Assembly: GCF_030658505.1 (NCBI RefSeq)
Contig: NZ_JAUTXR010000061.1
Coordinates: 1 to 6,599 of the forward strand
DNA from: Stenotrophomonas raiganjensis (SeqCode)
GTDB taxonomy: Bacteria > Pseudomonadota > Gammaproteobacteria > Xanthomonadales > Xanthomonadaceae
Length of the DNA: 6,599 nt
Reading direction: 5' to 3'
Program-made: the position numbers and the translations under genes
Notes under the pieces: model-generated
What the model saw: the letters and a program-made list of their open reading frames with translations, nothing else
What the model was told of the DNA's origin: nothing
Database searches by the model: none
Part shown: positions 1-5,551 of the stretch, piece after piece
Position numbering within the stretch: the stretch's first letter is position 1
Layout of the letters: each line of letters starts with the position of its first letter

Positions 1-370
1 GCAGCGGGTGACCGACATCATGGCCGAGATCTCTGCGGCTTCGCAGGAACAGAGCGCCGGCATCGAGCAGGTCAACCAGACCGTGGTGCAGATGGACGAA
101 ACCACCCAGCAGAACGCCGCGCTGGTGGAAGAAGCCACCGCTGCCGCGCGCGCCATGGAAGACCAGGCTGTGCAGCTGGGTGAAGCGGTGGCCCGCTTCC
201 GCCTGGCATCGCAGGGCACGACCGCCATTCCGGCACGCCCGCTGGCGGCACCGGTGCCGCGCCGGGTCGCAGCCGCCGCACCGGCCGCAAAGCCGGCACC
301 GGCACGATCGTTGCGCTCCACGGCAGCCCAGCCGGCGCTGGCCGCGGACGGCGACTGGCAGGAGTTCTGA
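1..370 (+). CDS. Methyl-accepting chemotaxis protein, C-terminal end (partial at window start)
   Basis: This is the last 122 codons of a chemoreceptor whose start lies before the window; the reading frame begins at base 2. The visible protein starts in the C-terminal helix of the MCP signalling domain ([17 protein letters not shown]..., then ...[15 protein letters not shown]), which carries typical methylation-region residues. An Ala/Pro/Arg-rich flexible linker of about 50 residues follows, and the protein ends in DGDWQEF. The final DWQEF fits the xWxxF pentapeptide that tethers CheR and CheB in Tsr/Tar-type receptors. The first 53 visible residues are identical to the matching part of the complete receptor at 2640-5018, and DNA identity is about 92% over 160 bases, so the two are close tandem paralogues. 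The sensor half cannot be seen, so the ligand is unknown. The stop codon is 9 bases before a palindrome. Confidence 0.95.
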   Translation, partial: QRVTDIMAEISAASQEQSAGIEQVNQTVVQMDETTQQNAALVEEATAAARAMEDQAVQLGEAVARFRLASQGTTAIPARPLAAPVPRRVAAAAPAAKPAPARSLRSTAAQPALAADGDWQEF

Positions 371-378
371 TGCACCCA

Positions 379-416
379 GGGTCGGATCCCTCTTCCCTGG
401 AAGAGGGATCTGACCC
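379..416. repeat. Palindromic repeat, 18-bp stem (family A, copy 1)
   Basis: Bases 379-396 pair with 399-416 across a 2-base centre, with a single G-T mismatch (384/411). The arm reads GGGTCGGATCCCTCTTCC. It lies just after the stop of the first chemoreceptor gene and may stop transcription or protect mRNA 3' ends, but no T-run follows, so I do not call it a classical terminator. A related palindrome is at 5326-5366; both share the TC(A/G)GATCC outer arm and TTCC next to the centre. This suggests an interspersed, REP-like element. Confidence 0.8.
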
Positions 417-458
417 CGTGCGCAACCCCTTGCGCATGGAAAGTGATGCATCTCTCAC

Positions 459-485
459 TTCATAATCCGGTGCAGAGGCCGATAT
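459..485 (+). promoter_or_regulatory. Possible sigma-28 (FliA) promoter before ycgR, weak -35
   Basis: GCCGATAT at 478-485 matches 7 of 8 bases of the FliA -10 consensus (GCCGATAA). The -35 octamer at the consensus distance (459-466, TTCATAAT) matches only 3 of 8. Its -10 and downstream bases (GGCCGATATC, then GAGCCT) closely resemble those of the strong candidate before cheW. The predicted start of transcription is around 492, giving a leader of about 50 bases. Confidence 0.4.
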
Positions 486-540
486 CCCCATCGAGCCTCG
501 CACCAACGCGTGCTGGCGCCCGCCCCTGACCGTAGATTCC

Positions 541-1314
541 ATGTCCGACGGCAACGACACTGCAGTGCATGATGTCCACGCGGCTGATGCCGCCGACGAG
601 CGTTTCCTGGTCCGCAATCCGCGTCAGCTGCGCCAGCTGCTGCGCTCGCTGATCGACCAGCGATCACTGATCAATGCGCATATCGACGGACGCGACCGCT
701 CGTTCCCGACGGCACTGCTCGATCTCGACGAGGACGAAGACACCCTGCTGCTTGATGGCAGCCCGCAGGAGGCGTCCAACCGCGCCGCCGAGCAGGCCGA
801 TCATCTGCTGTGCTTTGCCCAGCTGGAACGGGTGCTGGTGCGCTTCCGCCTGCACGAACTGCAGCGCGTGGACAACGACGGCCACGTCGCCTTCCGTGCC
901 CCGCTGCCGGACGAACTGGTGCACCTGCAGCGCCGCGAGCTGTACCGGCTGGAGACCCCGGTCACCGACTCGCCGCAGTTGCTGCTGCCGCCCGGCGAAG
1001 CGCGTGCCGAAGCGCTGTCGATGCGGGTGGTGGACATCAGCGGTGGCGGCCTGGCCGTGGTCGTCCCCAACGATTGCGCCGTGTTCGGCCTACAGAAGCG
1101 CTATCCGGCGCAACTGTCGCTGCCCGAGGGGCCCGACCTGGACATCGAACTGGTGGTCTGCAACCTGCTGCCGCAGCGCCAGCCCAACGGCATCGAGGTC
1201 AAGCGCATCGGCATGCGCTTCGAGAGCCTGCCGCGCGGCGCCGACAGCGCCATCCAGCGCTACATCTTCCGTGTCGACCGCCAACGGAAGGCCCGCCGCA
1301 ACGGCGAGCTCTGA
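541..1314 (+). CDS. ycgR: YcgR-type flagellar brake protein with PilZ domain
   Basis: The product is a 257-residue cytoplasmic c-di-GMP receptor. Proteins of this family bind c-di-GMP through the PilZ domain and then act on the flagellar motor or stator to slow swimming. Residues about 20-120 fit the N-terminal YcgR domain ([17 protein letters not shown]...). The PilZ domain covers about 128-245. Both c-di-GMP signatures are present: the RxxxR motif as R132-ELY-R136 and the DxSxxG motif as D165-IS-GG-G170. The closing segment [20 protein letters not shown] is typical of the family, and the length is close to that of E. coli YcgR. The ATG at 541 has no strong Shine-Dalgarno sequence, but it is the only start that keeps the N-terminal domain whole. 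The position between a chemoreceptor and cheW supports a motility role. A FliA-like -10 element lies 56 bases upstream. Confidence 0.9.
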   Translation: MSDGNDTAVHDVHAADAADERFLVRNPRQLRQLLRSLIDQRSLINAHIDGRDRSFPTALLDLDEDEDTLLLDGSPQEASNRAAEQADHLLCFAQLERVLVRFRLHELQRVDNDGHVAFRAPLPDELVHLQRRELYRLETPVTDSPQLLLPPGEARAEALSMRVVDISGGGLAVVVPNDCAVFGLQKRYPAQLSLPEGPDLDIELVVCNLLPQRQPNGIEVKRIGMRFESLPRGADSAIQRYIFRVDRQRKARRNGEL

Positions 1315-1328
1315 GGCCCGACCAACGG

Positions 1329-1401
1329 GTACTGCCGGCCGCGGGCCGGCAACCCGGAGGCACCGCGGGAACGGCCGTTGCCGGCCAGCGGCCGGCACTA
1401 C
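1329..1401. repeat. Inverted pair of SMAG/REP-like palindromes
   Basis: There are two 25-base units in opposite orientation, 1329-1353 on the plus strand and 1377-1401 on the minus strand. They match at 23 of 25 positions when one is reverse-complemented. Each folds into an 8-bp stem, TGCCGGCC/GGCCGGCA, with a 3-base loop. The minus-strand unit begins GTAG, the head of the SMAG repeats of S. maltophilia; the plus-strand unit begins GTAC. The two units can also pair with each other to make one long hairpin. The pair starts 15 bases after the ycgR stop and probably acts as the 3' end signal of that mRNA. The SMAG name is from memory, not from a search. Confidence 0.8.
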
Positions 1402-1457
1402 CGATCCAGTACCCCGCTAGATCCGCGCCACTGCGTGGAAGCCCTTCCCCCGGCACC

Positions 1458-1484
1458 TAAAGTCCCCCCCAGTGGGGCCGATAT
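1458..1484 (+). promoter_or_regulatory. Sigma-28 (FliA) promoter before cheW
   Basis: The sequence TAAAGTCC (1458-1465), then 11 bases, then GCCGATAT (1477-1484) matches the enterobacterial FliA consensus TAAAGTTT-N11-GCCGATAA at 13 of 16 positions with the exact spacing. Transcription should begin near 1491, about 36 bases before the cheW start. FliA drives late flagellar and chemotaxis genes, so the match fits the gene it precedes. The spacer itself is C7 followed by AGTGG. Confidence 0.85.
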
Positions 1485-1515
1485 CGAGCCTGACACCGGG
1501 ACTTCCGGCAGAACC

Positions 1516-1519
1516 AGGA
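1516..1519 (+). promoter_or_regulatory. Ribosome binding site of cheW
   Basis: AGGA lies 7 bases before the ATG at 1527 and fixes that start. Confidence 0.7.
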
Positions 1520-1526
1520 CCCCTCG

Positions 1527-2018
1527 ATGAACGACAAGACCAGCTCCGCCGCCAGCGCCGGTGGCGAATTCCTCAGCTTCACCCTCGGTGCCGAGCACTA
1601 CGGCGTGGACATCCTCAAGGTGCAGGAAATCCGCGGCTACGATGCGGTCACCCGCGTGCCGGATGCCCCGGACTACATCAAGGGCGTGATCAACCTGCGC
1701 GGCACCATCGTGCCGGTCATCGACCTGCGCCTGAAGCTGCGCCTGGACAACGCGCGCTACGACGCCTTCACCGTGATGATCGTGCTGAACGTCGAAGACC
1801 GCGTGGTCGGCATCGTGGTCGACAGCGTCTCGGACGTCATCCCGCTGTCGGCCGAGCAGATCCGTCCGACGCCGGAATTCGGCGCTGCGGTCGATACCCG
1901 TTTCATCTCCGGCATTGGCACCCACGATGACCGCATGCTGATCCTGCTGGACATCGAGACCCTGCTCGACAGCGCCGACATGGGCCAGGCCGCCCTCGCC
2001 GAGGACGCTGCCGCCTGA
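1527..2018 (+). CDS. cheW: Chemotaxis coupling protein CheW
   Basis: The product is a 163-residue cytoplasmic adaptor that joins chemoreceptors to the histidine kinase CheA in the receptor array. It has no catalytic activity. It lines up almost end to end with E. coli CheW (167 residues) as I remember it. Shared segments include [15 protein letters not shown] near residues 25-39, [18 protein letters not shown] at 51-68, [13 protein letters not shown] near 92-104, [10 protein letters not shown] and [11 protein letters not shown]. The residues equivalent to E. coli V36, E38, G57 and R62, which matter for receptor and CheA contact, appear here as V32, E34, G53 and R58. The short Ala/Ser-rich N-terminus and the Ala-rich C-terminal tail look disordered. 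The gene has its own FliA-type promoter and a clear ribosome binding site. No frameshift or damage is seen. Confidence 0.97.
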   Translation: MNDKTSSAASAGGEFLSFTLGAEHYGVDILKVQEIRGYDAVTRVPDAPDYIKGVINLRGTIVPVIDLRLKLRLDNARYDAFTVMIVLNVEDRVVGIVVDSVSDVIPLSAEQIRPTPEFGAAVDTRFISGIGTHDDRMLILLDIETLLDSADMGQAALAEDAAA

Positions 2019-2055
2019 CTCAGCGGACCTGCTTCACGTTCTGGTCACAAAGCCC

Positions 2056-2082
2056 TTCAGTTCCCCCTGGCGATGCCGATAG
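2056..2082 (+). promoter_or_regulatory. Probable sigma-28 (FliA) promoter before the small exported gene
   Basis: TTCAGTTC (2056-2063) matches 5 of 8 bases of the FliA -35 element. After exactly 11 bases, GCCGATAG (2075-2082) matches 7 of 8 bases of the -10 element. Transcription would start near 2089, leaving a leader of about 65 bases that contains a strong hairpin (2094-2121). Confidence 0.55.
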
Positions 2083-2093
2083 GGGGACAGAAG

Positions 2094-2121
2094 CCGGTCG
2101 CGCAGGAGCGCGCAGAACCGG
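2094..2121 (+). promoter_or_regulatory. Leader hairpin with AGGA loop (candidate RsmA/CsrA site)
   Basis: CCGGT (2094-2098) and CGCGC (2099-2103) pair with GCGCG (2108-2112) and ACCGG (2117-2121), with a 4-base bulge CAGA on the right side. The tetraloop is AGGA (2104-2107). GGA shown in a hairpin loop is the core of CsrA/RsmA binding sites, and a second GGA lies in the Shine-Dalgarno region at 2141-2143. The hairpin is visible in the sequence; the regulatory role is inference. Confidence 0.4.
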
Positions 2122-2140
2122 AACGACCATCACCATCCCC

Positions 2141-2144
2141 GGAG
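2141..2144 (+). promoter_or_regulatory. Ribosome binding site of the small exported gene
   Basis: GGAG lies 10 bases before the ATG at 2155. Confidence 0.6.
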
Positions 2145-2154
2145 ATACATCTCG

Positions 2155-2538
2155 ATGAAGTCCCTGCTTGCGTTCGTCTCGGCCGCTGTCCTGGCCACCA
2201 CCGCTTCCTCCGCGTTCGCCCAGTCGGCCGACATGATCCCGCCGGAACTGGCCCCGCGTTCGGTCGGCAAGGACGGCATGGTCTGCGGCAAGGTCGAAAA
2301 GGCCCGCTACGCTGAAGGTTCCGAAGGCCAGCCGACCTTCCTGTACATGGGCGGCGCCTTCCCGCGCCACACCTTCTCGGCCCGCATCGCCGGCGAAAAC
2401 CGCGGCAAGTTCGCCTTCCCACTGGAAACCCTGGAAGGCAAGACCGTGTGCGTGATCGGCAAGATCCAGCGCGATGCCTCGCGTGCGGAAATCGAGGTCA
2501 GCTCGCCGGCTGGCCTGAAGCTGGCCAACATCAAGTAA
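2155..2538 (+). CDS. Small exported protein, probable OB-fold domain
   Basis: The product is a 127-residue protein of unknown function. It begins with a clear Sec signal peptide: MK, a hydrophobic stretch (about residues 4-19) and an AFA-QS cleavage site after residue 22. The mature form is therefore about 105 residues and should be periplasmic. Two cysteines, C44 and C99, could form a disulfide. The pattern VCGKV at about 43-47, a mid-section with PTFLYMGG and FSARIAG, then KTVCVIGKIQ and AEIEVSSP, looks like small bacterial OB-fold proteins annotated as nucleic-acid or ligand binding. I judge this by eye only. The gene sits between cheW and a chemoreceptor gene, has its own FliA-like promoter and is followed by a hairpin terminator. 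A role in signalling or in the flagellar envelope is possible but unproven. Confidence 0.85.
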   Translation: MKSLLAFVSAAVLATTASSAFAQSADMIPPELAPRSVGKDGMVCGKVEKARYAEGSEGQPTFLYMGGAFPRHTFSARIAGENRGKFAFPLETLEGKTVCVIGKIQRDASRAEIEVSSPAGLKLANIK

Positions 2539-2552
2539 TCCGCTGTCCGTCG

Positions 2553-2585
2553 AACCACGCCGGACCTGGTGCCGGCGTGGTTTCT
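2553..2585 (+). terminator. Probable terminator after the small exported gene
   Basis: AACCACGCCGG (2553-2563) pairs perfectly with CCGGCGTGGTT (2572-2582) over an 8-base loop, followed only by a short T-containing tail (TTTCT from 2581). The stem is strong but the T-run is poor, so termination may be partial and let some transcripts run into the chemoreceptor gene. Confidence 0.6.
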
Positions 2586-2592
2586 GCTGCAA

Positions 2593-2609
2593 CCGGGCCC
2601 GATGCCCGG
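2593..2609 (+). other. Small hairpin in the chemoreceptor leader
   Basis: CCGGGC (2593-2598) pairs with GCCCGG (2604-2609) around the loop CCGAT. It stands between the preceding terminator and the ribosome binding site at 2623-2627. No role can be assigned. Confidence 0.4.
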
Positions 2610-2622
2610 GCGCGTCTGCCTT

Positions 2623-2627
2623 AGGAG
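2623..2627 (+). promoter_or_regulatory. Ribosome binding site of the chemoreceptor, long spacing
   Basis: AGGAG ends 12 bases before the ATG at 2640, rather far. No other in-frame start keeps the first membrane helix and has a better site; the next ATG (2667) is within that helix. Confidence 0.55.
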
Positions 2628-2639
2628 CTCGCAACGCCC

Positions 2640-5018
2640 ATGCCGTGGATCAACAACCTGAAACTGATGCCGAAGCTGCTGTTGACCTTCGGCGTCCTCC
2701 TGCTGGTGATGCTGCTGCAGGGCATCGTCGCCTATCGCGGCCTGCACTCGCTGAACAACGTCACCACCGAGTTGGCCGGTTCACGCATGGAGAGCATCCG
2801 CATGGCCGGCGAGATGCGGGGCATGCTGGGTGAGTACCGCAACGCCGCCTACCAGCAGCTGATCCGCGCCAGCGACGACGTCAAGTCCGATGCGCGCAAG
2901 CAGGCCGTCGACCTGCGTACCAGCATGGACAAGTCGATCAAGGACTATCCGAAGCTGGTCGACAACGCACAGCAGAAGAAGCTCTTCGACACCTTCGCCA
3001 AGGAGTGGAAGGACGCCCTGGCCTCCTACGACAGCGTCACCGAGATGCTGGAACTGGACCTGCCGGACGACGCCATCGATACCTTCGTCGGCGAAACCCG
3101 CGCCAAGCACCGCAAGGCCGCATCGGCGCTGGAAGCACTGATCGCCGAAGACAACCGCCTTGCCCGCGCTTCGCGCGAAGAGGCTGAATCCACCTATTCC
3201 GCCTCGGCCGTGCTGACCGTGATCGCCCTGCTGGGCGGCGCCGCACTCGGCCTGGTGCTGGTCTGGCTGTTCGCCCGCGCCCTGGTCGGCAGCGTGCGCG
3301 GCGCCGTTTCGGTCGCCAACGACGTCGCCGGCGGCAAGCTCGATGGCCACATCGACGTCAGCCGCCAGGACGAGGTGGGCGAGCTGATGCAGGCCATGCA
3401 GCGCATGCAGCGCGACCTGCGCGAGCGCATCGAAACCGACCAGGCCGTCGCCCGCGAGAACCTGCGCATCCGTACCGCGCTGGACTACAGCTCCACCGGC
3501 GTCTACCTGACCGACACCAGCAACACCATCGTCTACAGCAACCGCGCCCTGCAGCAGACCCTGAGCCAGTACCAGGACGAAGTGCGCCGCGACCTGCCGG
3601 ACTTCGACGCCCAGGCCTCGCTGATCGGCAAGCCGGTCACCGTGCTCGAGCACCGTGGTGAGATGGACCAGACCCTGCTGGGCAACCTGAAGGCACACGG
3701 TGTCGCGCGTCGCCCGATGCAGTATGGCGATGCCCAGTTCGCCCAGGTGGTGTCAACCATCCGCAATGAAGGCGGTGACACCGTCGGCTACGTGGTGGAA
3801 TGGCGCGACCGCACCCAGGAAGCGCAGGTGGAAGCCGAAGTGGCACGCGTGATCGCCCAGGCTGCGGCCGGTGACCTGTCCGGCCGCATCGACGCCACCG
3901 ACAAGGAAGGCTTCTTCCTGCAGCTGGCCCAGCAGATCAACGGCCTGCTCGACGCCAACGCTGGCAGCATCGAGCAGATCTCCGGCCTGCTTGCCGCGCT
4001 GTCGCAGGGTGACCTGACCGTGCGCATGCATGGCGACTACCAGGGGGTGTTCGCCCGCATGCGCGACGACGCCAACGCCACCGCCGCCCAGCTGAGCGAA
4101 ATCGTCACCCGCATCAAGCAGTCCAGCCGCGCGATCAGCTCGGCCGCCGGCGAGATCGCCTCGGGCAACAGCGACCTGTCGCGCCGTACCGAACAGCAGG
4201 CCGCCAACCTGGAGGAAACCGCCGCTTCGATGGAGGAACTGACCTCCACCGTACGCCAGAACGCCGAGCACGCCCGCCAGGCCAACCAGCTCGCCATCGG
4301 CGCACATGGCGTCGCCTCGCAGGGTGGTGAAGTGGTCGGCCAGGTGGTTACCACCATGTCGGCCATCGAAGCCTCCTCGAAGAAGATCGCCGAGATCATC
4401 TCGGTCATCGACGGCATCGCGTTCCAGACCAACATCCTGGCACTGAACGCCGCGGTCGAAGCCGCACGTGCCGGCGAACAGGGCCGCGGCTTCGCCGTGG
4501 TCGCCAGCGAAGTGCGCACCCTCGCCCAGCGCTCGGCCGCTGCCGCCAAGGAGATCAAGGGCCTGATCGATGACTCGGTCGGCAAGGTCAACGACGGCTC
4601 GGCACTGGTGCACAAGGCCGGCGCGACCATGGGCGAGATCGTCGCCTCGGTGCAGCGCGTGACCGACATCATGGCCGAGATTTCCGCCGCCTCGCAGGAA
4701 CAGAGTGCCGGCATCGAGCAGGTCAACCAGACCGTGGTGCAGATGGACGAAACCACCCAGCAGAACGCTGCACTGGTGGAAGAAGCCACCGCCGCCGCCC
4801 GGGCGATGGAAGAACAGGCCGGCCACCTCAGCGAGGCCGTGTCGATCTTCGTGGTCGACGAAGCCGATACCGTGGTTGCACCGCCGCGCGTTGCTGCCCC
4901 GGCCCCGCGTGCTGCTGCACCGGCAGCACCGGCTCCGGCCGCTCCGCCCGCCCGCCACACCGCGGGTGGTCGCCCGATGGCCACGGAACTGGCCGACGGG
5001 GACTGGCAGGAATTCTGA
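2640..5018 (+). CDS. Methyl-accepting chemotaxis protein with periplasmic helical bundle, HAMP and PAS-like domains
   Basis: The product is a 792-residue inner-membrane chemoreceptor that controls CheA through CheW. By eye the order is: membrane helix 1 (about 12-31); a mainly helical periplasmic sensor of four-helix-bundle type (about 32-187); membrane helix 2 (about 188-213); HAMP (about 212-264); a PAS-like domain (about 275-392, from [20 protein letters not shown] to [11 protein letters not shown]); two further HAMP-like units (about 395-445 with GDLSGRI, and 447-495 with GDLTVRM); and the MCP signalling domain (about 496-735). The hairpin tip that binds CheW/CheA is intact ([20 protein letters not shown] at 591-610, then [20 protein letters not shown]). 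An Ala/Pro-rich linker (about 745-780) leads to the CheR/CheB tether DWQEF (788-792). The ligand is unknown. The PAS-like domain sits between HAMP units, so it may add a cytoplasmic input. No clear FliA promoter directly precedes the gene. Confidence 0.96.
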   Translation: MPWINNLKLMPKLLLTFGVLLLVMLLQGIVAYRGLHSLNNVTTELAGSRMESIRMAGEMRGMLGEYRNAAYQQLIRASDDVKSDARKQAVDLRTSMDKSIKDYPKLVDNAQQKKLFDTFAKEWKDALASYDSVTEMLELDLPDDAIDTFVGETRAKHRKAASALEALIAEDNRLARASREEAESTYSASAVLTVIALLGGAALGLVLVWLFARALVGSVRGAVSVANDVAGGKLDGHIDVSRQDEVGELMQAMQRMQRDLRERIETDQAVARENLRIRTALDYSSTGVYLTDTSNTIVYSNRALQQTLSQYQDEVRRDLPDFDAQASLIGKPVTVLEHRGEMDQTLLGNLKAHGVARRPMQYGDAQFAQVVSTIRNEGGDTVGYVVEWRDRTQEAQVEAEVARVIAQAAAGDLSGRIDATDKEGFFLQLAQQINGLLDANAGSIEQISGLLAALSQGDLTVRMHGDYQGVFARMRDDANATAAQLSEIVTRIKQSSRAISSAAGEIASGNSDLSRRTEQQAANLEETAASMEELTSTVRQNAEHARQANQLAIGAHGVASQGGEVVGQVVTTMSAIEASSKKIAEIISVIDGIAFQTNILALNAAVEAARAGEQGRGFAVVASEVRTLAQRSAAAAKEIKGLIDDSVGKVNDGSALVHKAGATMGEIVASVQRVTDIMAEISAASQEQSAGIEQVNQTVVQMDETTQQNAALVEEATAAARAMEEQAGHLSEAVSIFVVDEADTVVAPPRVAAPAPRAAAPAAPAPAAPPARHTAGGRPMATELADGDWQEF

Positions 5019-5042
5019 TGCCTGCATGACCTGATGCACGAG

Positions 5043-5076
5043 AACGCCCTGGCCCCGCGCCGGGGCGTTTTCGTTT
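5043..5076 (+). terminator. Rho-independent terminator after the chemoreceptor
   Basis: GCCCCG (5052-5057) pairs with CGGGGC (5061-5066), followed by GTTTTCGTTT. An alternative stem AACGCCC (5043-5049) with GGGCGTT (5063-5069) is also possible. It begins 25 bases after the stop codon and closes the chemotaxis transcript. Confidence 0.8.
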
Positions 5077-5150
5077 ACGGGGCATCTGGATATCAGCCAA
5101 CGGCGAAGCCCCTCGGGGTGGTCGGCCGAAGCGCTGGGTTACTGAGAGTT

Positions 5151-5254
5151 GGCCGGGAGGGTGGGCTGCGCAGGGGACGCCGTGAATACGTCCTTGTAGG
5201 CTCGGGCGCGCCATCCATGGCGCTTACGCCCCTGCGCAACCCACCCTCCCGGCC
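5151..5254. repeat. Long stem-loop repeat (family B, copy 1, complete)
   Basis: The outer arms 5151-5176 and 5229-5254 are complementary at 25 of 26 positions (the only mismatch is C5166/A5239). The arm begins GGCCGGGAGGGTGGG. The central part holds a second, small palindrome, GCGCCATCCATGGCGC (5208-5223). The element lies about 75 bases after a terminator and has no coding potential. A second copy of its core is found inverted at 5421-5486. I recall similar GGGAGGGTGGGC-type palindromes scattered in Xanthomonas and Stenotrophomonas genomes, but could not check. Confidence 0.85.
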
Positions 5255-5286
5255 GCGGACAGTTTCCGTGCGCGTCCACCCCGGAT

Positions 5287-5313
5287 TGAAGAAAGAAGAG
5301 CAAGAACAACAGC
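5287..5313. other. Purine-rich tract between repeats
   Basis: The plus strand here is made of A and G with scattered C (TGAAGAAAGAAGAGCAAGAA and following). It is low in complexity, unlike the surrounding GC-rich palindromes. No gene or known signal is recognised. Confidence 0.35.
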
Positions 5314-5325
5314 TGCATTGCTTCC

Positions 5326-5366
5326 GGGATCAGATCCGTTTTCCGCAGGAAAACGGATCTGATCCC
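5326..5366. repeat. Perfect 19-bp palindrome (family A, copy 2)
   Basis: Bases 5326-5344 pair without mismatch with 5348-5366 around the loop GCA. The arm is GGGATCAGATCCGTTTTCC. It is related to the palindrome at 379-416. Two base pairs differ in a compensating way (392/403 versus 5340/5352, C-G to T-A; 390/405 versus 5338/5354, C-G to G-C), and one A-T pair is added here (5329/5363). This points to selection on the stem, or to a family that spreads as a palindrome. Confidence 0.85.
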
Positions 5367-5420
5367 TCTTTCCACCTGGAAACCCAACGCTCTTTCCGTC
5401 CGTCACGGGAATGCCGAGAA

Positions 5421-5486
5421 GGCTGGGGCGGGGTGGGCTGGCGGGACCGTTGGCGCCATGGATGGCGCCATCGAGCCCCCAAGGAC
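5421..5486. repeat. Inverted, truncated copy of the long stem-loop repeat (family B, copy 2)
   Basis: Read on the minus strand, 5486-5448 matches plus-strand 5190-5228 at 32 of 39 positions. This includes GTCCTTG, GGCTCG and the full 16-base core GCGCCATCCATGGCGC. Here the core palindrome is longer (9-bp stem, 5451-5459 with 5462-5470). Beyond the core, 5421-5447 loosely resembles one outer arm (CCCACCC kept). The other arm, expected just after 5486, is missing, and the IS left end begins about 4 bases later. Confidence 0.75.
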
Positions 5487-5540
5487 GGGTTGTGGTGGTC
5501 TAATCAACTTGGACACTCGATAGGATCAATTTCGAGCATC

Positions 5541-5544
5541 AAGG
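5541..5544 (+). promoter_or_regulatory. Ribosome binding site of orfA
   Basis: AAGG lies 7 bases before the ATG at 5552 and supports that start. Confidence 0.55.
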
Positions 5545-5551
5545 TAGACCC

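Noticed and set aside
370..465. A 31-codon frame whose ATG overlaps the stop of the first chemoreceptor (TGATG)
   Set aside because: It runs straight through the palindrome at 379-416. The same TGATG after the second chemoreceptor opens only three codons, so the overlap is not a conserved coupling.
510..530. Sigma-54 type promoter (TGGCGC...) before ycgR
   Set aside because: The GG and GC dinucleotides are not at the required 10-base spacing with a TTGC-like -12 element.
674..1460. Long alternative plus-strand frames over the ycgR gene
   Set aside because: They are rich in Arg, Ala, Ser, Cys or Pro and lack domains, whereas the 541-1314 frame has clear YcgR and PilZ motifs.
2020..2634. A 204-codon minus-strand frame opposite the small exported gene
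   Set aside because: The plus-strand gene has a signal peptide, ribosome site and terminator. The minus frame has none of these and no family features.
3753..5039. A 428-codon open frame on the minus strand
   Set aside because: It is antisense to the well-supported chemoreceptor gene, has His/Gly/Asp-rich composition typical of antisense frames in high-GC genes, and shows no recognisable domain.
5151..5486. CRISPR array
   Set aside because: The repeats are inverted and few, with no regular spacing and no cas gene nearby.
5509..5532. Promoter within the IS left end (TTGGAC as -35)
   Set aside because: No -10 hexamer is found at 16-18 bases; the AT-rich bases at 5527-5532 are too close to count as good support.
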